Of a DNA stretch of 64,000 bases, positions 53,460 to 62,926 are shown piece after piece. How positions within the stretch are numbered: position 1 is the stretch's first letter; each line of letters starts with the position of its first letter. The translations under genes and the position numbers were made by a program. The stretch is from Campylobacter concisus. Its GTDB lineage: Bacteria > Campylobacterota > Campylobacteria > Campylobacterales > Campylobacteraceae. A model generated the notes under the pieces. The model saw only the letters and a program-made list of their open reading frames with translations, was not told where the DNA came from and searched no databases. The stretch spans positions 310,001-374,000 of the forward strand of contig NZ_PPCE01000009.1 of assembly GCF_002913715.1 (NCBI RefSeq). The letters run 5' to 3'.

Positions 53460-53465
53460 TAGAAT
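53460..53465 (+). promoter_or_regulatory. -10 box for the diguanylate cyclase gene
   Basis: TAGAAT lies 34 bases before the start codon, with ACAGGAATAAT as ribosome-binding region. It separates this gene from recN, whose stop is 88 bases upstream. Confidence 0.4.
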
Positions 53466-53499
53466 CCGAGCTAGTTTAATAAAAAAACACAGGAATAAT

Positions 53500-54756
53500 A
53501 TGGAAAGAATTCTAGTAGTTGATGATAACAAAGCATTAGCAAAGCTAATCGTCATGCAGATGGAAAAGAGTATTGAGGATATGGCGATCGACGTTGCGTA
53601 TGATTTTGCCGAAGCCAAGATGCTTATTAGCGAGCACGGCAAAGATTATTTTATGACTATCTTGGATCTAAATTTGCCCGACGCACCAAATGGCGAAATT
53701 GTTGATTATGCGCTTTCCAAAGGGCTTTCGGCTATCGTTTTAACAGGTAGCATTGATGATGAAACAAGGCAAAATTTTATAAATAAAGATATTGTGGATT
53801 ATGTTTATAAAGGAAATATGGATGATATCAACTATATCTTTCAAATGATAAATAGACTAAGCAAAAATAGACAATACAAAGTCCTAGTCGTTGAGGACTC
53901 ACTGCCTTTTAGAAATATGATAAAAAAGATCTTAACTAGCCTTCAGTTTAAGGTCATAGCAGCAGCCCACGGCGAAGAGGCGATGAGCTATTTTGCTGAT
54001 AATCCTGATATAAATTTAATCATAACTGACTATAGAATGCCTGTTAAAGATGGTTTAGAAGTCTTAAAAGAGGTGAGAAAAGAGAAAGATAAAAATCACC
54101 TTGGCGTGATCGTGATGACCTCGCCTAGCGACAAAACAGATGCTTCGATATTTTTAAAAAATGGAGCTAGCGACTTTATAGCAAAGCCATTTTCTAAAGA
54201 AGAGCTCATTTGCCGTGTAAATAACACTATCGAGGCGATGGAGAATATAAATAAGATAGCAAATTTTGCTAACCGCGACTTTTTAACTGGCGCTTACAAT
54301 AAAAGATTTTTTTATCAAGACATAGAAGAATACGTCCAAGCAGCTGAAGAGCTTGATGAACCTTATGCATTTGCTATGCTTGATATAGATCATTTTAAAA
54401 AAATAAACGATACATACGGGCATGATGGTGGCGATAAGATACTAAAATCACTCGCAAAAATACTAATTGACAACACAAAAGGAAGCGATGTGATCGCTAG
54501 GTTTGGCGGCGAGGAGTTTTACGTCGTTCTTAAAAAGATAATAAGAGAAGAGGCGATTAAATTCTTTGTAAATTTAAGAACAAAAGTGGCTGAAAATGAG
54601 GTAATGATAAAAGATAAGATCGTAAGAGTGACCGTATCTATCGGCATATCTTTTGGAAAAGGTCACTGCGAGATAGATGATATGCTTGAAGCTTGTGACT
54701 CAGCGCTTTATGTCGCAAAAGAAAATGGTAGAAACAGGGTAGAAATAGCTTTATGA
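53500..54756 (+). CDS. cbrR: two-receiver diguanylate cyclase (CbrR-like)
   Basis: A 418-residue response regulator: first receiver (about 3-120, Asp in FMTILDLNLPDAP), second receiver (about 125-250, VEDSLPFRNM and IITDYRMPVKDG), and a GGDEF domain (about 265-418) with GGEEF in ARFGGEEFYVV and LDIDHFKKINDTYGHDGGD. The GGEEF site is intact, so c-di-GMP synthesis is expected. The inhibitory RxxD site five residues upstream reads KGSD, so product inhibition may be weakened. The architecture and gene neighbours match C. jejuni CbrR, needed for bile resistance. It overlaps tatD by four bases. Confidence 0.92.
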   Translation: MERILVVDDNKALAKLIVMQMEKSIEDMAIDVAYDFAEAKMLISEHGKDYFMTILDLNLPDAPNGEIVDYALSKGLSAIVLTGSIDDETRQNFINKDIVDYVYKGNMDDINYIFQMINRLSKNRQYKVLVVEDSLPFRNMIKKILTSLQFKVIAAAHGEEAMSYFADNPDINLIITDYRMPVKDGLEVLKEVRKEKDKNHLGVIVMTSPSDKTDASIFLKNGASDFIAKPFSKEELICRVNNTIEAMENINKIANFANRDFLTGAYNKRFFYQDIEEYVQAAEELDEPYAFAMLDIDHFKKINDTYGHDGGDKILKSLAKILIDNTKGSDVIARFGGEEFYVVLKKIIREEAIKFFVNLRTKVAENEVMIKDKIVRVTVSIGISFGKGHCEIDDMLEACDSALYVAKENGRNRVEIAL

Positions 54757-55538
54757 TTATAGATACGCATTGCCATTTGGATAGTAAAGTTTATGATCCT
54801 GACCTTGATAAAATTTTAGGTGAAGCTAGAAATTTAGGGCTAAAAGGCTTTATTATCCCTGGAGCTGATATCAATGATTTACCAAAAGCGGCTAAAATAG
54901 CGCATGAAAATTCTGACATTTTCTTTGCCACTGGAGTTCATCCATATGATAAAGAGAGTTTTGATATTGAAATTTTAAGAAATTTTGCTAAAGATGAAAA
55001 GTGTGTGGCGATTGGTGAATGCGGTCTTGACTACTTTCGCTTACCAAAAGATGAAAATGAAAAGATAAAAGAAAAAGAGGATCAAAAACGTATTTTTTTA
55101 GCTCAACTTGATCTAGCTGTTGAGTTAAAAAAACCCGTTATTCTTCACGTTAGGGAGGCTAATGAGGACTCTTTTAATATCTTAAAAGAGTATGCACCAA
55201 AGCTTGAAGCTGGAGTGATTTTGCACTGTTATAATGCTTCGCCACTTCTTTTAGAGCTTTGTAAATTTGGGAATTTTTACTTTGGCATAGGCGGTGTTTT
55301 AACATTTAAAAATGCTAAAAATTTAGTTGAAATTTTGCCAAAAATCCCATTTGATAGGATAGTTATTGAAACTGACGCTCCTTATCTCACGCCAGAACCA
55401 AATCGTGGCAAGAGAAATGAGCCGGCGTTTACGACATTTGTTGCTAAAAAGATAGCTGAAATTTTAAACCTTGAGTTTGAAGTTATTTGTGAAAAAACTT
55501 CAAATAATGCCAAAAGGTTGTTTAAGTGCTTTGCTTAA
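54753..55538 (+). CDS. tatD: TatD-family metal-dependent DNase
   Basis: A 261-residue TIM-barrel hydrolase; TatD-type proteins have 3'-5' exonuclease activity on nucleic acids. Metal ligands lie in DTHCHLDSKVYD, ILHVREANED, ILHCYNASP and ETDAPYLTPEP. ATGA overlap with the cyclase gene. A 64-base gap, then the transglycosylase gene follows. Confidence 0.94.
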   Translation: MIIDTHCHLDSKVYDPDLDKILGEARNLGLKGFIIPGADINDLPKAAKIAHENSDIFFATGVHPYDKESFDIEILRNFAKDEKCVAIGECGLDYFRLPKDENEKIKEKEDQKRIFLAQLDLAVELKKPVILHVREANEDSFNILKEYAPKLEAGVILHCYNASPLLLELCKFGNFYFGIGGVLTFKNAKNLVEILPKIPFDRIVIETDAPYLTPEPNRGKRNEPAFTTFVAKKIAEILNLEFEVICEKTSNNAKRLFKCFA

Positions 55539-55602
55539 ATTTTGGGCATTGCACTTGTTTAAGATGCTAGCATCTTAAGTTTTGACACGAAAAAGGATAG
55601 AA

Positions 55603-56814
55603 ATGAAAGCAATGCTTAAAATATTTTTAATGTTTGCATGTAGTACCTTGCTACTGGCAAATACACCTGAAAAAAGCTCATACGATACTCAGGTAAAAAT
55701 TTTAAAAGAGCTGGATATTGACGCTAGCTTTATGAAGACTTCTCACTATGCAAAGATGAGACAAGGTATCAAACAATCACAACTTGAAACATTTACAGAA
55801 GCTCTAAAAAATGGTTATATGTATATACCGATGGTAAAAGAGCAGATCAAAAAATCCGGCGTACCTGAGTCATTTTTTTATCTAGCTATGATAGAATCAG
55901 GCTTTTCAAATCACACAGTCTCAAACGCAAAAGCTACTGGCATGTGGCAGTTTATGGAGCAAACGGCTAGACTGCATGGTCTAAAGGTGGGACAGTATGT
56001 CGATGAGAGAAAAGATCCAGTAGAGTCTACTATTGCGGCTACAAATTATTTAAAGTCGCTTAAAAATCAATTTGGCAAGTGGTATCTAGCAGCTATGGCC
56101 TATAACTGCGGCGATGGAGCCTTAAAAAGAGCTATACAAAAAGCTGGCACAGATGATCTTGTAACACTTCTTGATGCTGAGAAAAAATACCTTCCAGCCG
56201 AAACTAGAAATTTTGTTATCAAAATTTTAAGAGCATCATATACTGCAAAAGACGCGGACTTCTTGATGTCTAAAGATTCATCTTTATTAAATATAAATGG
56301 AGGACTAAAGCTTGTAAAAGTAAAAGTACCTGGCGGTACAAATTTAGCTCAAATAGGCGATAGTATCGGTCTTAGTACAAAAAAGATGAAAAATAACAAT
56401 CCGCACTTAAAATTTGTATTTACTCCACCAACTCTAAAAGATTATTATGTTTATATCCCTGAAAACAAAAAACAGCTTTTTGCAGAAAATTTCAAGCCAT
56501 TTAATGGTAAAAATAATTTTTATGCCTACGTTGTAAAAAAGGGCGAAACATTACTTTCTATCTCTAAAAAAACAGGTGTTAGTCATAGAGCGATCAAAGA
56601 CTACAATGAGCTTAGCACAAATGCCGTAAGCTATAATCAAAAACTAATTATTCCATTTTCCGCACAAAATAAATCTCAAAACTATATAGTACAAACTGGT
56701 GATACGATAGCTTCTTTATCTAAAAAATTTAATGTAAGCGAAAAAGATTTAAAAGATGCAAATTCTTTTGCTAGTTCAAATTTAAATGTTGGAGCAAATA
56801 TTGTCATACCATAA
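55603..56814 (+). CDS. membrane-bound lytic murein transglycosylase with two LysM domains (MltD-like)
   Basis: A 403-residue periplasmic enzyme cleaving peptidoglycan glycan strands. The start is ATG 55603 after AAAGGATAG; the TTG at 55582 is unlikely. A signal peptide (MKAMLKIFLMFACSTLLLA) ends near residue 20. The SLT domain has catalytic Glu in AMIESGFSNHTVS and TGMWQFMEQTA. Two LysM repeats close the protein (YVVKKGETLLSISKKTG; YIVQTGDTIASLSKKFN), anchoring it to murein. Its end overlaps rlpA. Confidence 0.93.
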   Translation: MKAMLKIFLMFACSTLLLANTPEKSSYDTQVKILKELDIDASFMKTSHYAKMRQGIKQSQLETFTEALKNGYMYIPMVKEQIKKSGVPESFFYLAMIESGFSNHTVSNAKATGMWQFMEQTARLHGLKVGQYVDERKDPVESTIAATNYLKSLKNQFGKWYLAAMAYNCGDGALKRAIQKAGTDDLVTLLDAEKKYLPAETRNFVIKILRASYTAKDADFLMSKDSSLLNINGGLKLVKVKVPGGTNLAQIGDSIGLSTKKMKNNNPHLKFVFTPPTLKDYYVYIPENKKQLFAENFKPFNGKNNFYAYVVKKGETLLSISKKTGVSHRAIKDYNELSTNAVSYNQKLIIPFSAQNKSQNYIVQTGDTIASLSKKFNVSEKDLKDANSFASSNLNVGANIVIP

Positions 56815-57658
56815 GAGCCTAAAATTTTATATAGGACTAAGTTTTACTCTTCTAGTTACTGGTTGCTCTTGGAGTGGGGCACCATTTACACCAAGTGGCC
56901 CAACTAATGTAAAGGGCAACAATTCAGCTTCTATTCAAAAAGCAACAATGAGGCCTTACACGATAAATGGCAAAACATACTACCCAACCGTTGTAAGTGT
57001 GGGCGATAGGGCAAGTGGCACAGCAAGCTGGTATGGTCCAAATTTTCATGGTAAAACAACCTCAAACGGCGAAATTTATAATATGTACAACATGACCGCA
57101 GCACACAAAACTTTGCCGATGAATACGATCCTTAAAGTAACAAATTTAAGAAATCAAAAAAGCGTCATTGTTCGTGTAAATGATCGTGGACCTTTTGTGG
57201 CTGATAGAGTTTTAGATCTTTCAAAGGCGGCTGCAACTAAACTTGATATTATCGGTACAGGCACAGCTCCAGTTAGTATGGAAGTCATAGGCTTTAATGA
57301 AGATATTAATGCTATTGCAAGCATTAACACTCAAGCAAAACCGACAAGCACTGGCATAAAAGTGCCAAATCCAGTCTCTCCGACAGCTCCAACTGGAGGC
57401 ATTATTATTTCGTCAGAGCAACGAGTCGTAGGTGGAGATTTTATGGTGCAAATTGGCTCATTTAAAAACCTTGAGGGCGCAAACAGATATCAAAGAGAGC
57501 ATCAAAGCATAGATGGTTATAAGTCGGTAGTTAGGACATTTACTATAGATGGCTCGACCATTTATAGGGTATTTTTAAATGGCTTTAGAAGTGAGGACGA
57601 GGCTAGGGATTATGCAAGAAGCGGTAAATTCCAAGGTGCATTTATAGTAAGAGGTTAG
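56801..57658 (+). CDS. rlpA: septal ring lipoprotein RlpA
   Basis: An outer-membrane-type lipoprotein of about 285 residues with transglycosylase-like double-psi barrel. TTG 56801 is preferred because GGAG lies six bases upstream; an ATG at 56786 is the alternative. The signal peptide ends at lipobox LVTGC near residue 22. The barrel domain includes GTASWYGPNFHGKTTSNG and RVNDRGPFVADR; a SPOR domain (MVQIGSFKNLEGANRYQ) ends the protein and would bind denuded glycan at septa. It overlaps mltD and lies three bases before hisB. Confidence 0.92.
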   Translation: MSYHKSLKFYIGLSFTLLVTGCSWSGAPFTPSGPTNVKGNNSASIQKATMRPYTINGKTYYPTVVSVGDRASGTASWYGPNFHGKTTSNGEIYNMYNMTAAHKTLPMNTILKVTNLRNQKSVIVRVNDRGPFVADRVLDLSKAAATKLDIIGTGTAPVSMEVIGFNEDINAIASINTQAKPTSTGIKVPNPVSPTAPTGGIIISSEQRVVGGDFMVQIGSFKNLEGANRYQREHQSIDGYKSVVRTFTIDGSTIYRVFLNGFRSEDEARDYARSGKFQGAFIVRG

Positions 57659-57661
57659 GGC

Positions 57662-58249
57662 GTGAGAGAAGAAATTTTAGAACTAACTAGAAATACAAAA
57701 GAGACACAAATCTCAATGAAACTTAAAATTTATGGCTCTGGTGTTGCAAAGATAGATACTGGCATTGGTTTTTTTGACCATATGCTTGAAGCTTTTACAA
57801 AGCATTCTTTGCTTGATCTTGAAATTTCATGCAAGGGCGATACCCATGTTGATTTTCATCATAGCGTTGAGGATGTCGGCATAGTTTTGGGTCAGCTTTT
57901 AAAAGAGGCCCTGTATCCTTTAAGTGGCGTTGAGAGATTTGGTGAGGCAAGTGTTGTTATGGATGAGGCGGCTGTTTTTTGTGCGCTAGATCTTAGCAAC
58001 AGAGCCTACCTTGTCTATGAAAATTTTAATGAAAATGCCAAAGTAGGGGAGTTTGACACTGAGCTTGTGGAGGAGTTTTTTAGGGCAGTTGCTATAAATT
58101 CTGGTATCACGCTTCATCTAAATCAAATTCGCGGTAAAAACACTCACCACATCATCGAAGCAACATTTAAATCATTTGCCGTCGCATTTCGTAGAGCGCT
58201 TGCTAAAAACGCAAGGATTGGCACACCAAGCACAAAAGGTGTTTTATGA
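57662..58249 (+). CDS. hisB: imidazoleglycerol-phosphate dehydratase
   Basis: Histidine biosynthesis, step 6; 195 residues, monofunctional. The start is GTG. The two Mn-binding His clusters are visible: TGIGFFDHMLEAFTKH and DTHVDFHHSVEDVG at the first site, and KNTHHIIEATFKSFAVAFRRAL at the second. It has no other his gene nearby but sits within an envelope cluster, overlapping kdsC by four bases. Confidence 0.96.
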   Translation: MREEILELTRNTKETQISMKLKIYGSGVAKIDTGIGFFDHMLEAFTKHSLLDLEISCKGDTHVDFHHSVEDVGIVLGQLLKEALYPLSGVERFGEASVVMDEAAVFCALDLSNRAYLVYENFNENAKVGEFDTELVEEFFRAVAINSGITLHLNQIRGKNTHHIIEATFKSFAVAFRRALAKNARIGTPSTKGVL

Positions 58250-58734
58250 TAGAGATTATATTTTTAGATGTTGATGGCTGCCTGACTGATGGCAAGATCA
58301 TCTACAATGCAAATGGCGAAGAGCTTAAATTTTTTGATGTAAAAGATGGCTACGCGATAGAAAGCTGGCTAAAGCTTGGTAAAAAAGTAGCTATCATCAC
58401 TGGCAGAAAGTCAGCCATTGTTGAGCGAAGAGCAGAGGATCTAAAGATAAATCACGTCTATCAAGGTGTTGGTGATAAATTTGAAGTGGCGAGTGAGATA
58501 TTAAAATTTGAAGGGCTTAGCTTTAAAAATGCAGCAGCTATCGGCGATGATTACAATGACTATAAAATTTTGAATGCAGTTGCTTGGAGCTTTAAGCCAA
58601 AAGATGCGATAAAAGAGCTTGACGTAAAGACAAAGCTAAAGCATAAAGGTGGCAATGGCGCGGTTAGAGAGATGATCGAGCTTATTATAAAATCAGAAAA
58701 TTTATATGACGAGTGGTCTAAGCGTTGGTTGTAA
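58246..58734 (+). CDS. kdsC: KDO-8-phosphate phosphatase
   Basis: A HAD-family (C0, no cap) tetrameric phosphatase that makes KDO for lipopolysaccharide. It has 162 residues. Nucleophile loop EIIFLDVDGCLTDGKI, then VAIITGRKSAIVERRAEDL and GDDYNDYKIL. It overlaps hisB and lptC. Placement next to lptC/lptA fits LPS/LOS synthesis and transport. Confidence 0.94.
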   Translation: MIEIIFLDVDGCLTDGKIIYNANGEELKFFDVKDGYAIESWLKLGKKVAIITGRKSAIVERRAEDLKINHVYQGVGDKFEVASEILKFEGLSFKNAAAIGDDYNDYKILNAVAWSFKPKDAIKELDVKTKLKHKGGNGAVREMIELIIKSENLYDEWSKRWL

Positions 58735-59252
58735 AAATTTTCTACTTCGTCGTGGCAATTTTTAGTGTCGTGATGATATTTTTGGCGGCCCAAGATCCAT
58801 ATCTTGCAAATGTTTTAAAGATTGATACAAAGATATCAAATATGCAGATAAATGACGTGATAGATTATGAGATAAATTCCACGAAAATAAGCGGAGTCTA
58901 CGAGGCTGATGAGCTAAATAGATACAATGATAAAGATGAATTTTTGAGTTTTAAAGCAAAAATTTTAAGAGGAAATTTAAAACATTTTCTAAGCTCAGAC
59001 AAAGCAATCTCACAAAATGACGAAATCATCTTTCAAAAGAATGCAAACTATGAAAACAACGATAGTTTGAGATTTATAAGTGACGAAGTGATATATGGAA
59101 CAAAAACAAAAATAGTAAGATCTGAAGCAAATTTCACGCTCATAAGAAATAATGATAAGGCACTGGGTGAGAGTGGAAGCTATGATCTTGCTAAAAAACA
59201 AACGCAGGTAAAAGGGTTAAGGGCATGGGTAGAAGAAAATCAGCAATTTTAG
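58725..59252 (+). CDS. lptC: LPS export protein LptC
   Basis: The inner-membrane bitopic subunit linking the LptBFG transporter to periplasmic LptA, 175 residues. The start is TTG 58725 in the kdsC tail. One N-terminal membrane helix (about 5-22) precedes a periplasmic OstA-like beta-jellyroll (ISGVYEADELNRYND, LRFISDEVIYGTKTKIVR). Size and order with kdsC and lptA support the assignment. It overlaps lptA by 28 bases. Confidence 0.88.
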   Translation: MVVKIFYFVVAIFSVVMIFLAAQDPYLANVLKIDTKISNMQINDVIDYEINSTKISGVYEADELNRYNDKDEFLSFKAKILRGNLKHFLSSDKAISQNDEIIFQKNANYENNDSLRFISDEVIYGTKTKIVRSEANFTLIRNNDKALGESGSYDLAKKQTQVKGLRAWVEENQQF

Positions 59253-59701
59253 CGGTGATATTGGGTTTTACATTTTTAAATGCAGAGCAAGTTGAAATCA
59301 CGTCAAATGATTTTTTTGCAGATGAGAATAAGCAAACTAGTGAATTTATAGGTAATGTAAATATCAAAAAGGGCTCATTTGATGAGCTTAAGGCAGATAA
59401 AGTGGTCGTCTATTTTGACAAAAAACGCCAGCCTATAAAATATGTGGCCACTGGCAATGCTAGAGCAAAAATTTTTATAAAAGATAAGCACTACGACGGT
59501 AAAGGCAATACTCTTACATACGAGCCAGCAAAACAGATCTATACTGTTAGTGGAAATGGCTATTTGCATGAGGTAGAAACTGATAAAAATGTTTATGGTG
59601 AAAAGATCGTTGTCAATCAAAAAGATGGCACATATAGTGTAAATAGTGATGAAAAAAAGCCTGTTAAGTTTATCTTTCAGGTAGAGGAAAAAGATAAGTG
59701 A
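59225..59701 (+). CDS. lptA: LPS transport periplasmic protein LptA
   Basis: The periplasmic bridge protein, 158 residues. The signal peptide MGRRKSAILAVILGFTFLNA ends near residue 20. The remaining OstA domain has repeated strands: VEITSNDFFADENKQTSEF, DELKADKVVVYFDKKRQP, YVATGNARAKIFIKDKHYDG. No C-terminal truncation is apparent. It overlaps engB by four bases (GTGA). Confidence 0.9.
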   Translation: MGRRKSAILAVILGFTFLNAEQVEITSNDFFADENKQTSEFIGNVNIKKGSFDELKADKVVVYFDKKRQPIKYVATGNARAKIFIKDKHYDGKGNTLTYEPAKQIYTVSGNGYLHEVETDKNVYGEKIVVNQKDGTYSVNSDEKKPVKFIFQVEEKDK

Positions 59702-60312
59702 TAAGGCCACTAAGTGCTAAATTTATCACATCAAGTCTAAGCATAAAAGAGGCTCCAAGCTTCGTAACAAGCGAAGTCGTCTTTTTAGGCAGATCAAATG
59801 TTGGTAAAAGCAGCCTCATAAATACACTTGTAAATCAAAAAAATCTAGCCAAAAGCTCATCGACTCCTGGTAAAACTCAGCTTATAAATTTCTTTGAGGC
59901 CGAGTTTTGTGAGCAAAAAGATGAACAGGAAGAAAAAGATAAATTTAAGCTCATTTTGGTTGATTTGCCAGGCTTTGGCTATGCAAAAGTGGCAAAGTCA
60001 AAGCATGATGAATGGCGTAAAAATTTAGATGAGTTTTTGAAATTTAGAAGCGACATTAGACTTTTTGTACATCTAATTGATGCTAGGCATTTTGATTTAG
60101 ATATAGACGTAAATGTGGATGCTTATCTAAAAAGCTTTTTAAGGGCTGATCAGAAAATTTTAAATTTATATACAAAAAGTGATAAGCTAAATCAAAGCCA
60201 AAAGAGTGCGGTAATGAAATTTGACCCAAGTGGTATCTTGGTCTCAACTCTTAATAAAAGCGGTATCGAAAAGGCTAGAGAAGCTATCATAAATAACGCT
60301 CTTGGTAGATAA
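59698..60312 (+). CDS. engB: ribosome-biogenesis GTPase EngB (YsxC)
   Basis: An essential TrmE-Era-type GTPase acting in 50S assembly; 204 residues. The start is GTG. G1 FLGRSNVGKSSLIN near residue 29, G2 SSTPGKTQLINFF, G3 LVDLPGFGYAKV and G4 LYTKSDKLN are intact. An acidic insertion (EQKDEQEEKDKFK) sits between switch regions. Next in the run is the small membrane protein, starting one base after the stop. Confidence 0.95.
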   Translation: MIRPLSAKFITSSLSIKEAPSFVTSEVVFLGRSNVGKSSLINTLVNQKNLAKSSSTPGKTQLINFFEAEFCEQKDEQEEKDKFKLILVDLPGFGYAKVAKSKHDEWRKNLDEFLKFRSDIRLFVHLIDARHFDLDIDVNVDAYLKSFLRADQKILNLYTKSDKLNQSQKSAVMKFDPSGILVSTLNKSGIEKAREAIINNALGR

Positions 60313-60313
60313 A

Positions 60314-60805
60314 ATGCAAACCATAAGTAGCTTAGATGTTAAAATTTTTAAAGAATTTTGGTGGGCTGTTTTTTTATTCTCATACGAGATCGCAACTACG
60401 CAATTTGGCTTTTTGCCACCACTCATTGGTATTTTTTTTACTTATATGATTTTGGAGTATTCAAGAAAACAAAAGCAATACGACGAGTTTAAGCACAATT
60501 GGTACTTTGCGATAATTTTTATAATATTTGCTGAGCAAATCCATGGATTTCATCTTTTTTCAACGATTATTGCATTTTTGCTTTTTTATAATTTTATTCT
60601 AGACTGGCTCTATACCACGATGAAGTGGCGAAATTGCCTACTTATCATCTTTGTAGCAGCTGGATACGCTTTAACCTTTCTTGTAAATAATCTATTTGCT
60701 TACGTTTTAAATGAGCAGAATTTAGCATTTTCGACTGAATATCTATTTTTTATAGCATTTGAAAGTATCCTTGCTATCGTTCTTTTTAGGGATAAAGTGC
60801 TATGA
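60314..60805 (+). CDS. membrane protein upstream of PBP2, MreD-like position
   Basis: A 163-residue membrane protein from ATG 60314 (the frame opens earlier at TTG 60302). Four to five hydrophobic helices alternate with short loops (for example FGFLPPLIGIFFTYMI, YFAIIFIIFAEQIHG, LLIIFVAAGYALTFLVNN). Its place immediately before mrdA is where mreD occurs in other bacteria, but I cannot confirm MreD by sequence. It overlaps mrdA by four bases. Confidence 0.8.
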   Translation: MQTISSLDVKIFKEFWWAVFLFSYEIATTQFGFLPPLIGIFFTYMILEYSRKQKQYDEFKHNWYFAIIFIIFAEQIHGFHLFSTIIAFLLFYNFILDWLYTTMKWRNCLLIIFVAAGYALTFLVNNLFAYVLNEQNLAFSTEYLFFIAFESILAIVLFRDKVL

Positions 60806-62640
60806 GGATGCGCATCGTCTTTAGTGTGATCGCTCTTTTTTGGATTATACTTTTGGGACGAATTTATCACCTAAGCATAAACTCAAATACTTACTACAAC
60901 GAGATCGCGGAGCAAAACGCGATAAAGACTATTTATATTCCGCCAGTTAGGGGCATTATTTTTGACGCACATGATAAGCCAATGGCTGTTAATCGTCTTG
61001 GCTTTTCAGTATCCATTAGACCTCACTTAAGTGCTAATAAAAAGCTAAAAATTTTAGATGATGAGCTAGCTTACATTGGCTCACTATTTAGCGATCTAAA
61101 TGTCACAAAGCTTAAAAATGAATACATAAAAAATGACTCAGCTTATAACCAAGATTTTATAAATGTGGTTGAATTTATTGATTATGATAAATTTTTGCCA
61201 TTTTTTGCATCGCTTTCTTTGCGTGAAAATTTAGAGATAAGACCCGCTTCAAAACGCCACTATCCATATAACGATCTAGCTTCTCACATCATCGGCTATG
61301 TCGGCAGGGCAAATCAAAAAGATATGGATAATGATCCTTTGACAAAGCTTACAAATTACATTGGAAGAAGTGGTGTGGAGCGGTTTTATAATCCGATCTT
61401 ACAAGGAATTCAGGGATTTAAAAAGATAAAGGTAAATGCCTTAAATGAAGAGATCGAACAGATAAGCTATCAAGCACCACAAAGTCAAAATATCAAGCTT
61501 GCAGTCGATCTCGAGCTTCAGCAGTTCGTGGCTGATGTCTTTGGTAAGGATGCAGGAAGCGTTATCGTTATGAGTTTAAAAGACGGCGCTATCATCGCTG
61601 CTGGTAGCTTTCCAGAGTATGATCTGAATCCATTTGTGCTTGGAATTTCTCAGCCTGAATGGGAAGAGCTTGTAAAAAACGTCGATCATCCTTTTACAAA
61701 CAAGCTAATAAACGGCCTTTATCCGCCAGGATCTGTCGTAAAAATGGGTATGGCACTTGCGTTTTTGGATAATGGCATGAGTAAATACGATAGCTTTTTT
61801 TGTAGTGGCTCGTATGAGCTTGGAGGACGTAAATTTCGCTGCTGGAACTCTCACGGACATGGAAATGTTAATATGAATACGGCAATTAGAGAGAGCTGTG
61901 ATGATTATTTTTATAAAGGTAGTCAAAAGATCGGCATAGATGCTATTGTACCGATACTTGAGCGTATGGGATTTGGTAGAAAAACAGAGGTTGATTTGCC
62001 AAATGAGTTTGTAGGAACTTTGCCAAGTAGAGAGTGGAAGATGAGGAAGTATGGTAAAGCGTGGTTTCAAGGCGAGACCCTTATCACTTCTATCGGACAG
62101 GGAAATTTCTTAGTCACGCCTATGCAAGTAGCAAAATATACAGCAGGCCTTGCAACCGGGCTAAACGTGACTCCACATTTTTTAAAGAGCATTGATGGCA
62201 AGGATGTTGATTTTACACCAACAGATGATGCTTTTACGCCGTTTGAAAAGTCACAGCTACCAGCCATTAGGCATGCAATGTATGAAGTGGCAAATCATCC
62301 AAGAGGCACGGCAAATAGGCATTTTATTGGAAGCCTAGTTAAAGTTGCTGCAAAGACCGGTACTGCTCAGGTCGTTGGAATTTCTCAAACCGAAAAGAAG
62401 CGTATGAAAGAAGAAGATATGGCGTATTTGCAAAGATCTCATGCGTGGATGACTACATATGCGCCTTATGAAGATCCGCAATATGTCATCACAATGGTTA
62501 TCGAGCATGGTGGTCATGGCGGAAGCGCGGCTGGACCAAAAATCGCTCAAATTTATAATAAACTCGTTGAAATGGGATATATAAATTTAGAAAAAATCCA
62601 AAGTGATCAAAATAAAAAACAAGACAATAAGAAAAAATAA
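60802..62640 (+). CDS. mrdA: penicillin-binding protein 2 (transpeptidase)
   Basis: A class B PBP of 612 residues that crosslinks peptidoglycan during elongation. One N-terminal membrane helix (about 4-22) and the PBP dimer domain (IRPASKRHYPYNDLASHIIGY) precede the transpeptidase. Active-site motifs: SxxK in YPPGSVVKMG, SxD in IRESCDDYFY, and KTG in AAKTGTAQVVG. The basic tail (QNKKQDNKKK) is cytosolically atypical and probably disordered in the periplasm. No strong terminator is seen after the stop. Confidence 0.94.
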   Translation: MRMRIVFSVIALFWIILLGRIYHLSINSNTYYNEIAEQNAIKTIYIPPVRGIIFDAHDKPMAVNRLGFSVSIRPHLSANKKLKILDDELAYIGSLFSDLNVTKLKNEYIKNDSAYNQDFINVVEFIDYDKFLPFFASLSLRENLEIRPASKRHYPYNDLASHIIGYVGRANQKDMDNDPLTKLTNYIGRSGVERFYNPILQGIQGFKKIKVNALNEEIEQISYQAPQSQNIKLAVDLELQQFVADVFGKDAGSVIVMSLKDGAIIAAGSFPEYDLNPFVLGISQPEWEELVKNVDHPFTNKLINGLYPPGSVVKMGMALAFLDNGMSKYDSFFCSGSYELGGRKFRCWNSHGHGNVNMNTAIRESCDDYFYKGSQKIGIDAIVPILERMGFGRKTEVDLPNEFVGTLPSREWKMRKYGKAWFQGETLITSIGQGNFLVTPMQVAKYTAGLATGLNVTPHFLKSIDGKDVDFTPTDDAFTPFEKSQLPAIRHAMYEVANHPRGTANRHFIGSLVKVAAKTGTAQVVGISQTEKKRMKEEDMAYLQRSHAWMTTYAPYEDPQYVITMVIEHGGHGGSAAGPKIAQIYNKLVEMGYINLEKIQSDQNKKQDNKKK

Positions 62641-62891
62641 GATCACTAAAAAGTCTTGGCAGTGACCACTTACTTAGAAATTTTTACCTTGTGCTTAGTG
62701 TATTTTGGCTAAATTTATCAACTACTTTTTAATCCTCTTTATTAAATTTTGGCAAACTTGACTGAGAATTTATGTTTTTGGTAGCTAGCAAGAACCTAAG
62801 CGTTGATATATCTTTAAATTTGTTAAATGCCCTTGCTTAACAAAATGTGTTGATTAGGAAAAATATCAATTTCCAAAATATTTAAATATAT

Positions 62892-62924
62892 AAAAACGTA
62901 GCAAAGTAAGATATCTCTTTGCTA
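62892..62924 (-). terminator. terminator of queC
   Basis: TAGCAAAG (62899-62906) pairs with CTTTGCTA (62917-62924), with an inner AGATATCT palindrome in the loop. On the minus strand CGTTTTTA follows. It lies just past the queC stop. Confidence 0.65.
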
Positions 62925-62926
62925 TT

